A DNA stretch of 42,125 nt, from positions 1 to 42,125 of the forward strand of contig WTKN01000268.1 of NCBI GenBank assembly GCA_011524395.1, in the 5' to 3' direction. The translations under genes were made by a program, and so were the position numbers. Below are positions 35,176-42,125 of the stretch, in pieces (positions within the stretch are counted from its first letter, which is position 1; every line of letters starts with the position of its first letter). The stretch comes from Moorena sp. SS36440bin_2 (GTDB lineage Bacteria > Cyanobacteriota > Cyanobacteriia > Cyanobacteriales > Coleofasciculaceae). A model generated the notes under the pieces. The model ran no database searches, was not told the DNA's origin, and saw only the letters and a list, made by a program, of their open reading frames with translations.

Positions 35176-37604
35176 TTCTAGAGGAAGGCAAAAGGAACAA
35201 GGGAAAAGGCTTACCCCCCATTACCAGGGGAGAATCTTCGGGTCAGAGGCAAAAGGCAAAGGGACTGGATTCACCTTGCCATCCGTGCCGCCGTGTGGTA
35301 AAGTTATTACCTATTTACCTCTTACCCTTGACCGTTTACCTCTTACCCTTAACTGTTTCCCTTTTGCCTCTTGCCTTTTGCCTTGAGGCAGCTCAAGCTC
35401 AAACTATTCCGGTGCCGATTATCAGAGCCTTTAATCTGCTCAGGGAAGGACGAGTGGAGGAGGCAATTAAAGGGTTTGAGCAAGCTGTCCAGCGTTATCC
35501 CCAATCCATTGATGCCAAGATTGGCCTCGCCATCGCCTACCGCCGACAGGGATTGATTGACCAAGCCTGGGATGCCTATCAACAGGTGCTGGCTCAAGAC
35601 CCGACCAATGAGTTAGCCCTAAGTGCAGTAGGTCTGTTGGGGACTTATAAACAAGAATGGCAGGCTCAGGGAATTGAAGCCCTTACGGTCTTGCTCGATA
35701 TTAATCCCAATGATACAGAAGCTCGTGGCAGGCGAGCTCTGCTGTATGGTTATCAGCAGCGATTTGGTGAGGCGATCGCAGACTATGAAATTGTGCTGCA
35801 AACGGATCCTAGTCCAGATGTGCTAGTAGGGGCAGCAGAAGTTTACACCTACAACGGTAACCCTCAAAGGGGTCTGGAACTCTTTAACCAATACCTCGCC
35901 ACGGGAAATGTGATTAGTGGCTATGCTATCCTCGCTTATGCCCAATCCTTAAGGCAAACTGGCAATGCGGCTCAGGCGGTGCAGGTTCTCGAAAACGAGT
36001 TAGTCGGGTTCGCCATCATCGATCAGCTCGATGACCTAGGCATCCAAACCCGAGCCGCCCTCGCCCAAGCCTATGCCGAAAATGGACAACTATCTGAAGC
36101 CTTGACAGTATTAGAGCCTTTACAAGGTCTCCCCCAAGCCACATTACCCTTAGCGCGATCGCTAAATGAAATTCGCAATAAAAATAAAGATCCAGCCCTG
36201 GAACCCCAAGTGTCTATGCTCTACCGTCAAGCATTGGCAGAGAATCCTAATGACCCTAACTTAATTCGGGAAATAGCTGATGTGTTCACAGGCATACCCA
36301 GCGAACGGGCAACCGCATTGCAACTTTACCAACAACAGCTTGCCTTCGAGCCTGATAACCGTAGTCTCATGATTAAGATCGTGGGTCTGGAACGTCAGAC
36401 CGGGTTAATTTCTCAAGCGGAATTGAGCAACCGTCTAGCGACCATACTGATTCCCCTACCTACTGAACCTAGGGAATTGCAAGCGGTGGCAGACGCCTTG
36501 ATCCCGATCGAGCCGCCGGGGCCACAATTTCTATCTATTTACCAAAATATCCTGGCATCTGGGGTTAATGCGCCGTTTTTGTACTTTCGGATCGCTCAAC
36601 TATACATTGAAGCCAATGACTTGATCTCAGCTAGAAATGCTTTGGCTATTTATACCGCAACACCCCAGGGAGCTGATGATCGGGCAGTACAGTTGCTAGC
36701 AGCAGATATTGAACGTCGTGAAGGTAATTGGATTGCTAGCCGTCAACGTTACCAAGCCTTAATTGCCAGCAACCCACAACCGGATATTCTAAATGGTGCA
36801 TTGCAAGGATTGTCATCTATACTTCTCCTACAGGATAGACCTGTGGAAGCTGTGGCAGTTTATGACCAACTAGTGGCGCTCAATCCTAGTGATGTTAACC
36901 TACAGCTAGCACGAGCTACAGTTGCCTATCAAGCGAATCTGATTCCAGAATCCCAAGCTGAGGCATTTGTCTACTATTGGTTGCAGACACAACGCAATGT
37001 GCTTCCGCCCCAAGAACTCTTTGCTCTAGTCGGTGCTCTACCTGCGAATCCCACACGGGAACCCCTATACATTTCCCTGCTGCAATCTGAACCAGACAAC
37101 ATACCAGTAAACCGCCGTTTAATTCAGGTTATTGCTCAGCGTAGTCCAGAATTAGCTAGAGCTCAGGTGATTGAATTAGTCAATCGAGCTCCTTACTCCG
37201 TTCAGACATACTTGTTACAGGGGAGATTAGCAGAAGCGATCGATCAGTTAGACATAGCAGAACGCGCCTATCAGGTGATTTTGACCGCAGAACCCAGTAA
37301 CACTGAGATTATTGCTGCTTTAGGTGGTGTTCGGTTCCAACAACGACGCTTTGACTCGGCCAAGCAACTCTATTATCGAGGTCTTGCGATCCAACCCCTG
37401 GATTTTGGGGTACGTCGTGCCTTAGTTGGACTAAATCAGACTGAAGACTTCAAAGTCAAAGCCCTAGAACAGTTGGAACAGCTAAGACTGGAGGAATTCA
37501 GTCGAGGGTCTAGTACTGCTACCTTGTCCCGTCAGAGACAGCAAATCCAAGAAGGATTTCTTTTCCGCAGGGGTTTCCAACCGCCTTGGGAACGTTTTGA
37601 TTAA
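35172..37604 (+). CDS. Periplasmic TPR protein, BcsC-like (barrel-less)
   Basis: 810 aa. After a signal peptide (residues 45-76, ending AQA) the whole protein is tetratricopeptide-like helical repeats, for example LLREGRVEEAIKGFEQAVQ, IGLAIAYRRQGLIDQAW and QRRFDSAKQLYYRGLA. This is the arrangement of the periplasmic half of cellulose exporter BcsC, but the C-terminal beta-barrel is absent. Translation is coupled to the upstream porin through ATGA. The first 40 residues are encoded by repeat-like DNA. A GTG at 35295 (R-R-V/VKLLPIYLL) would give a cleaner signal peptide and is an alternative start. The likely role is periplasmic scaffold linking the synthase to the porin. Confidence 0.8.
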   Translation: MILEEGKRNKGKGLPPITRGESSGQRQKAKGLDSPCHPCRRVVKLLPIYLLPLTVYLLPLTVSLLPLAFCLEAAQAQTIPVPIIRAFNLLREGRVEEAIKGFEQAVQRYPQSIDAKIGLAIAYRRQGLIDQAWDAYQQVLAQDPTNELALSAVGLLGTYKQEWQAQGIEALTVLLDINPNDTEARGRRALLYGYQQRFGEAIADYEIVLQTDPSPDVLVGAAEVYTYNGNPQRGLELFNQYLATGNVISGYAILAYAQSLRQTGNAAQAVQVLENELVGFAIIDQLDDLGIQTRAALAQAYAENGQLSEALTVLEPLQGLPQATLPLARSLNEIRNKNKDPALEPQVSMLYRQALAENPNDPNLIREIADVFTGIPSERATALQLYQQQLAFEPDNRSLMIKIVGLERQTGLISQAELSNRLATILIPLPTEPRELQAVADALIPIEPPGPQFLSIYQNILASGVNAPFLYFRIAQLYIEANDLISARNALAIYTATPQGADDRAVQLLAADIERREGNWIASRQRYQALIASNPQPDILNGALQGLSSILLLQDRPVEAVAVYDQLVALNPSDVNLQLARATVAYQANLIPESQAEAFVYYWLQTQRNVLPPQELFALVGALPANPTREPLYISLLQSEPDNIPVNRRLIQVIAQRSPELARAQVIELVNRAPYSVQTYLLQGRLAEAIDQLDIAERAYQVILTAEPSNTEIIAALGGVRFQQRRFDSAKQLYYRGLAIQPLDFGVRRALVGLNQTEDFKVKALEQLEQLRLEEFSRGSSTATLSRQRQQIQEGFLFRRGFQPPWERFD
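35304..35399 (+). repeat. Minisatellite encoding the signal peptide of the TPR protein
   Basis: The hydrophobic core reads YLLPLTV-YLLPLTV-SLLPLAF from three 21-bp units of the form TACCTCTTACCCTT. These resemble the non-coding GGTAAGAGGTAAAAG units (reverse complement) at 23418-23455. Confidence 0.75.
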
Positions 37605-37959
37605 GGATAAAAGATGAAGTATAGATGAAGTGTGAAGTCTAAAGGATGAAGTATAGATGAAGTATAAAGGGTGAAGTGTCAAGGATGAAGAATGAAGTGT
37701 CAAGGATGAAGTATAAAGGATTAAGGTATCGCAAGGGAAAATCCAAAATGGCAATTAACACTTAAAAATTGGCAGTTTTATATTCACAAATGAATAATCC
37801 AAACATTTAAAGCCTATCAGAATTGAATAATTCTGAACTCTGAGGTTTTTAGGCTAGGGTTAGGTTCAGACTTCTTCCCTTAAAAGACTACGTTGGATAA
37901 ATCTAGAGGCTTGTATCCAACTATGTTTGAGGAGTAAATGTAAGAGCCGCAAATTTACG
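37605..37959. repeat. Degenerate GATGAAGTATAAAG repeats and spacer
   Basis: From about 37609 to 37727 the sequence is a run of imperfect units of 12-20 bp built on GATGAAGT(A/G)T. The rest of the gap is AT-rich without a gene. GGAG at 37930 is too far from ATG 37960 to be an ideal ribosome-binding site. Confidence 0.75.
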
Positions 37960-39261
37960 ATGTCATACAACAGCCGTCAAGATTTATTTATGGGTCGCAC
38001 CAAGAGCGTTTCTATTGTTACTGTCACCATTATGTTGAGCCTATTGGGTTGTGCTCCCCATCAATTGTCAAGACGATCTAGAACCCCAACACCCCCCCAG
38101 TCACCACCTAGCAAAACGTCTTCAGTGTACCGTGAGTATCCTGAACCAGAGGCTCCCCAGACTTCTTTTCCTATAGACCAAAGTAATATTATAGCACAAA
38201 GTTGGAGTGTATACAAAGAAAAATTTATTCAAAAAGACGGGCGAGTCATCGACTACGAAGCTAGCGATCGCTCAACCTCTGAAGGGCAAGCCTATGGGAT
38301 GCTGCGAGCGGTCATTGCCGATGACCCGACCACCTTTGCCCTGACCTTAGAATGGTCTCAAAACAATCTCAAACGCTCAGGAACTAATGGTATTCTCGAA
38401 GACGAACTCTGGGTTTGGAAGTGGGGTCGTGATCAGAGCGGTAACTGGGGTGCAATTGACAGAAATTTTGCCAGCGATGCCGATATTGATGCAGCAACGG
38501 CATTAATCCTAGCTTACCGCCGCTGGAATCGTCCGGAATACCTGGATTTAGCGTTGACTAAGCTCGAAGATCTCTGGAACTTGTCCACCAAAGAGGTAAG
38601 GGGAAAGCGCTATCTTCTGCCAGGACCTGTAGCAGCCTTTGTCCCTTCTCCATCAACTATATATCTCAACCCCTCATATCTTTCTCCTTTCTCCTTTCGT
38701 CTCTTTGCCCAAGTTGACCCCAACCATGACTGGTTAAGTTTGGTGGATAGTAGCTACCAGGTGTTAAAAGAGTCTTCCCAGGTTTCTGCTGTAGGCTTAC
38801 CCAGCGATTGGGTCGCCCTTGACACCCAAACTGGTCAATTCCAGCCATTGCCACCAGACAGTCCACTCAAAAGTTCTTATAGCTTTGATGCCTACCGAGT
38901 GTGGTGGAGGGTTGCTTGGGATGCAGCTTGGTTCAATACCCCAGAAGCCTTTTCCTATCTCGGTACTGCCACCCAGCATTTGCAATCCCTGTGGCGTTCT
39001 TCCTCAAGGCTACCCGCCAGGATTGACATCCAAGGCAAACCAACTGTGACTTACGAAGCCACTTCCCAATACGCCATGCTTTATTCTGCCCTACGTTTAA
39101 TTGAGCCAGCCATGGCTAGAGAATTGATAGAGCAGAAACTAATACCACAATATCAGGAAGGGATTTGGGATGATCAATCGGCCTATTATACCCAAAACTT
39201 AGCTTGGTTAGGGTTATTGCCTACCACAGCCATCGACGGCAACCTGTTAAATCCCAGTTAG
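37960..39261 (+). CDS. GH8 endoglucanase lipoprotein (BcsZ-like)
   Basis: 433 aa from ATG 37960; a TTG 33 bp upstream and an ATG at 37990 are alternatives. The N-terminus has a hydrophobic stretch ending SLLGC, a lipobox with Cys31 as the likely lipidated residue, then a Pro/Ser-rich linker. The catalytic domain begins near residue 80. The general acid lies in STSEGQAYGM (E108) and the base in FASDADIDAATAL (D173/D175), as in BcsZ and other GH8 enzymes. It cleaves beta-1,4-glucan. In cellulose operons it trims or untangles nascent chains in the periplasm or at the outer membrane. Its position between the TPR and BcsB-like genes supports this. Confidence 0.9.
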   Translation: MSYNSRQDLFMGRTKSVSIVTVTIMLSLLGCAPHQLSRRSRTPTPPQSPPSKTSSVYREYPEPEAPQTSFPIDQSNIIAQSWSVYKEKFIQKDGRVIDYEASDRSTSEGQAYGMLRAVIADDPTTFALTLEWSQNNLKRSGTNGILEDELWVWKWGRDQSGNWGAIDRNFASDADIDAATALILAYRRWNRPEYLDLALTKLEDLWNLSTKEVRGKRYLLPGPVAAFVPSPSTIYLNPSYLSPFSFRLFAQVDPNHDWLSLVDSSYQVLKESSQVSAVGLPSDWVALDTQTGQFQPLPPDSPLKSSYSFDAYRVWWRVAWDAAWFNTPEAFSYLGTATQHLQSLWRSSSRLPARIDIQGKPTVTYEATSQYAMLYSALRLIEPAMARELIEQKLIPQYQEGIWDDQSAYYTQNLAWLGLLPTTAIDGNLLNPS

Positions 39262-39282
39262 AGACGGGAATAGTTTAAACAT

Positions 39283-39345
39283 ACCAGTAACTATACCGAT
39301 AACTATACCGATCAATCTATACCGATAACTATACCGATCAATCTA
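39283..39345. repeat. Tandem repeat of about 26 bp built on TATACCGAT
   Basis: ACTATACCGATAACTATACCGATCAATCT-like units follow each other between the GH8 and bcsB-like genes. There are two long units, each made of shorter ACTATACCGAT sub-units. Confidence 0.85.
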
Positions 39346-39476
39346 TAGCCATCAATCAGGTGATACAGGTAACAAAAATGGTCTCAATCGTTAAAGTTAA
39401 GCCTAAGCAATACAACTTATCTTGATAAACTAATGATTCTCTTAGTATTCTCCTAGTATTATTTATTATTACAATT

Positions 39477-42089
39477 ATGAAATTCTTGTTTCGCCGCTCG
39501 CAATCCCAAGATCCTACGACTAATCATCAACGACGTGCTCTTTATGGTCCTAGATTATCCTTGTTGCTGCTATGTGCAAGCATGGTCTTAACCCTAGGCA
39601 TCGGTACTACCCTCACCAGAGCTCAAGGGGAGGGTAACCTCAGAAGACAGGAAGACCAGTTCATCCAGAAATACACCTTACCCAAAACCCCCACTCAGGC
39701 TCCAGTCTACAAACCTAAACCTCGTCCTCGTCCTCGGCCAGCTGCCCGACCTAGACCAAAAGCTGCTCCGGCAGCGGCACCACGAAGACGCTCTAATCCA
39801 GCCCCAGCCAGGGTTGCTCCCGCCCGACCTCGGCCAGCTGCCCGATCTCAGCCACGGCGGACCCAATCCCGTTCCCAGTCCCGACCTCGTTCACAGCCCC
39901 AATCTACTCCAAATCCAATTGCATCTACGCCGAATATCCCATTAAGTGAGTACATCTTGCAATTTAACCGCTCTCCGATTGTAGGCAATCGCCTCCGGAT
40001 GCGGGGGGTTTATTCAGAAGCAAGACTGGGCTTTACCCGTCCTCGGGGTTGGGATATAAAAACCGCCAAAGCCTTAATCCGCTTCCAGCATTCACCAGCC
40101 CTGATGGCAAATCGCTCTAACCTGACCTTGCGGATTAATGGCACCAGTGTGGCCAGTGTCCCTCTCAACCGCAAGCAGTCTCAGGTGGCTAACGTCATGT
40201 TTGCTATCCCAACGACCCTGATCCAGGACTACAATGAACTTTCCCTAGTAGCCCAGCAACACAACACCAAGGGGTGTACGGATGGAGGGGATCCCACGTT
40301 GTGGACTGAGGTTTTGCCAGATTCAAAATTAATCTTCCAATACCAAGTTGAACCTATTCCCCTAAACTTCAGTCGCTATCCTTATCCTTTCTTTGATCAA
40401 CTCAGCTTAGATGCCAATCGCATGGCTTATATGCTGCCGAAGGGGAATGTCCAGACCCGATCCGTGGATTCCTTAGAATCTTGGTTGACTGCTGCCCCTC
40501 GTTTACAGGCTTCCCTAGGTAGGTTGGCTGACTTCCGTCCCATTACCACCCGTTTGGTAGAGACTATCGACGAATTAGAGTGGGGCGATAGTTTAGTTGT
40601 GATTGGGACTCCTGGGGATCAACCGATGTTGAAGTCTTTAGCACTGCCCTTTACCTTCTCCGGGAATCAAATTTTAGATGGGAATCAAATTCCCTTACCC
40701 GATGATGTCGGTGTGCTAGCACTAACCACCGTCAATGATGGCGGTAACCCGGTCTTGGTGGTGACTGGCAATGGCCCAGATGGGGTGAAAAAGGCTGCCC
40801 AGTTTTTAGTACAGCCAGATACGAGTAAACTTGGCACAGGTCAATTAATTTTCGTGGATCAGGTTCGGGATGTACCAATACCATCCTCCCGAAATTGGCC
40901 TGGTTATTTGCCAGAAGAAAATTCCTTTACTCTAGAAGACATCGCTACTCAGGCCAATGGTAAACCCTTTAAGGATGTGACGGTGCGAGGCAGTGGAGCA
41001 CCACCGGTAGAGTTTGATTTTCGTGCCTTACCGGATGATCGGTTTAAACGGGGCAGTTCCATGAATTTAGTTTACAGCTATGGTCCCCAGGTCAATCCTC
41101 GAACCTCTGCTGTAGAAGTCTTACTAGATGATGTACTTATTGGTGGTAAACGCTTGACTAAGAGGGATGGCTCACAGCGAGAAACCCTTCAAGTTGATCT
41201 TCCTGCCAATCTGATTAAACCCACCTCTAAAATCAAAGTCGCTTTCCGGCTGAACCCCAGGGAACCAGAGGAGTGTGGTAAAATCACCGACCAACAACTA
41301 ACCGGTACGGTTCATGCTGAGACCAGCTTCAAAGTTAATCGGGAGACGTCAGTTCAACTACCTAATCTAGAACTGTTGCAAGCAGGTTACCCATTTGCAG
41401 CTCCTCAAGATTTGTCCAATACAGCGATCGTGTTGTCAGAGACACCATCTGATACCGATCTGCTCACCCTCCTTGCTATGAGTGAACGTTTAGGACGTCT
41501 GAGTAAGGCAGATTCAGTACAGCTGGATGTTTACACCATTGAACAATTGCCTGATCAGATCAGGAGCAAGCGCAATCTAATCGGAATTGGTACCAGGGAG
41601 GAATTTCCCTTTCCAGAGGTATTTGAGTCAAGTGGTTTGCGTTTGAGTAATGCTCTAGGACGTCAGTGGGGTGAAGCTAGTGTCCAGACTCTACCCGATA
41701 GTGAAGGGGTAATTAAAGAAATCATGTCTCCCTATAACAATCAGCGGGTACTTTTGGCTTTGAGTGGTCAAACGGAAAATGGCTTAGACCGGGTGCGGCA
41801 GATTCTTACTAAAGATTCTTGGTTCTACCAGTTGCAGAAGGATACGGCTTTAGTTAGTAGTTATCAACAAGACCCTGCTGGTTATGACCCCGATGCCTAT
41901 AAGCTAGAGTTCTTTGAACTAGCCCGTTCTAAGAAGCGCATTGAAAAAACCTCCGCCCTCAGTAAAGCATCGTTCTTCCTCCAACGAAACTGGTGGTTCC
42001 TAGCTTTAGGTATTCTGGGCATCACCTTCCTGCTTTATGGCATTAGCCAGTTGTACCTCAAGCGGGTTACAGATCAAAAAAGTCATTAG
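39477..42089 (+). CDS. BcsB-like cellulose synthase accessory protein
   Basis: 870 aa. A hydrophobic N-terminal signal/anchor (about 27-48) precedes a very basic Pro/Arg/Ala-rich stretch (about 75-145). The BcsB-type body follows (LSLVAQQH, DPTLWTEVLPDSKLIFQY near 240-275, and repeated carbohydrate-binding and flavodoxin-like parts). It ends with one membrane helix (WWFLALGILGITFLLYGIS, about 843-861) and a short cytoplasmic tail. BcsB sits in the periplasm, anchored in the inner membrane beside BcsA, and guides the glucan towards BcsC. The Arg/Pro stretch is not part of classical BcsB and may contact peptidoglycan or anionic polymer. A BcsA-type synthase is expected nearby but is outside the window. 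Confidence 0.88.
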   Translation: MKFLFRRSQSQDPTTNHQRRALYGPRLSLLLLCASMVLTLGIGTTLTRAQGEGNLRRQEDQFIQKYTLPKTPTQAPVYKPKPRPRPRPAARPRPKAAPAAAPRRRSNPAPARVAPARPRPAARSQPRRTQSRSQSRPRSQPQSTPNPIASTPNIPLSEYILQFNRSPIVGNRLRMRGVYSEARLGFTRPRGWDIKTAKALIRFQHSPALMANRSNLTLRINGTSVASVPLNRKQSQVANVMFAIPTTLIQDYNELSLVAQQHNTKGCTDGGDPTLWTEVLPDSKLIFQYQVEPIPLNFSRYPYPFFDQLSLDANRMAYMLPKGNVQTRSVDSLESWLTAAPRLQASLGRLADFRPITTRLVETIDELEWGDSLVVIGTPGDQPMLKSLALPFTFSGNQILDGNQIPLPDDVGVLALTTVNDGGNPVLVVTGNGPDGVKKAAQFLVQPDTSKLGTGQLIFVDQVRDVPIPSSRNWPGYLPEENSFTLEDIATQANGKPFKDVTVRGSGAPPVEFDFRALPDDRFKRGSSMNLVYSYGPQVNPRTSAVEVLLDDVLIGGKRLTKRDGSQRETLQVDLPANLIKPTSKIKVAFRLNPREPEECGKITDQQLTGTVHAETSFKVNRETSVQLPNLELLQAGYPFAAPQDLSNTAIVLSETPSDTDLLTLLAMSERLGRLSKADSVQLDVYTIEQLPDQIRSKRNLIGIGTREEFPFPEVFESSGLRLSNALGRQWGEASVQTLPDSEGVIKEIMSPYNNQRVLLALSGQTENGLDRVRQILTKDSWFYQLQKDTALVSSYQQDPAGYDPDAYKLEFFELARSKKRIEKTSALSKASFFLQRNWWFLALGILGITFLLYGISQLYLKRVTDQKSH

Positions 42090-42125
42090 TGATTAGTGAT
42101 TAGTGATTAGTGATTAGTGATTAGT
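42084..42125. repeat. Heptamer tandem repeat (GATTAGT) at the window end
   Basis: Five or more exact head-to-tail copies of a 7-bp unit begin at the stop codon of the bcsB-like gene and run off the window. The array's full length is not visible. Confidence 0.9.

Overview
The window looks like chromosome of a filamentous, probably marine, cyanobacterium of the Moorena (Moorea) type. The grounds are: many GCGATCGC (HIP1-like) octamers scattered through genes; cyanobacterial versions of Ssb, CobK, a DUF3386 protein and a ManC-PMM fusion; an NRPS locus with decayed PKS debris beside it; and intergenic spaces full of 7-bp minisatellites and small inverted-repeat elements. The genus is inference. 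No rRNA, tRNA or CRISPR array was seen.

1-12.4 kb: a compact biosynthetic locus on the + strand. After a gene-poor leader holding a 150-bp MITE-like element and a good sigma70-type promoter come a heme-oxygenase-fold protein, an Asp/Glu-racemase-superfamily protein (32-bp overlap), a dimodular NRPS (A-PCP-C-A-PCP-reductase), a stand-alone GSAM/AMT-type aminotransferase and a DinF-like MATE exporter. The second adenylation domain carries a complete threonine code (DFWNIGMVH plus the catalytic Lys). The first has Gly in place of the Asp that normally anchors an alpha-amino group. A terminal reductase followed by an MxcL-like aminotransferase suggests reductive release and transamination, giving an acyl-threonine-derived aldehyde, alcohol or 1,2-diamine. 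This is the best candidate for an undescribed system here.

12.4-15.9 kb: a decayed zone. It holds a ketosynthase N-terminus broken by an amber codon, an IS1-type transposase fragment, the C-terminal half of an MFS exporter, repeat-rich spacer, an intact brnA antitoxin with a truncated brnT toxin, and a small hypothetical gene with its own terminator.

15.9-28 kb: mostly housekeeping genes on both strands: a class 3 lipase, a small Cys-rich membrane protein, ssb, a sugar-nucleotidyltransferase/pseudo-phosphomannomutase fusion, cobK with a small membrane protein, a DUF3386 protein, a PAS-GAF histidine kinase, a ribbon-helix-helix protein and lepA. Two copies of one interspersed repeat family lie in opposite orientation at about 15.7 and 23.3 kb.

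28-42 kb: polysaccharide functions. UDP-glucuronate decarboxylase and UDP-glucose dehydrogenase make UDP-GlcA/UDP-Xyl. After a 970-bp leader with a strong terminator and a possible pseudoknot comes a cellulose-like secretion operon: an OprB-like porin with a very long basic/proline-rich linker, a periplasmic TPR protein (ATGA overlap), a GH8 endoglucanase lipoprotein and a BcsB-like protein. Together the porin and TPR proteins look like a BcsC split into two polypeptides. The glycosyltransferase (BcsA role) is not in the window and may lie just downstream.
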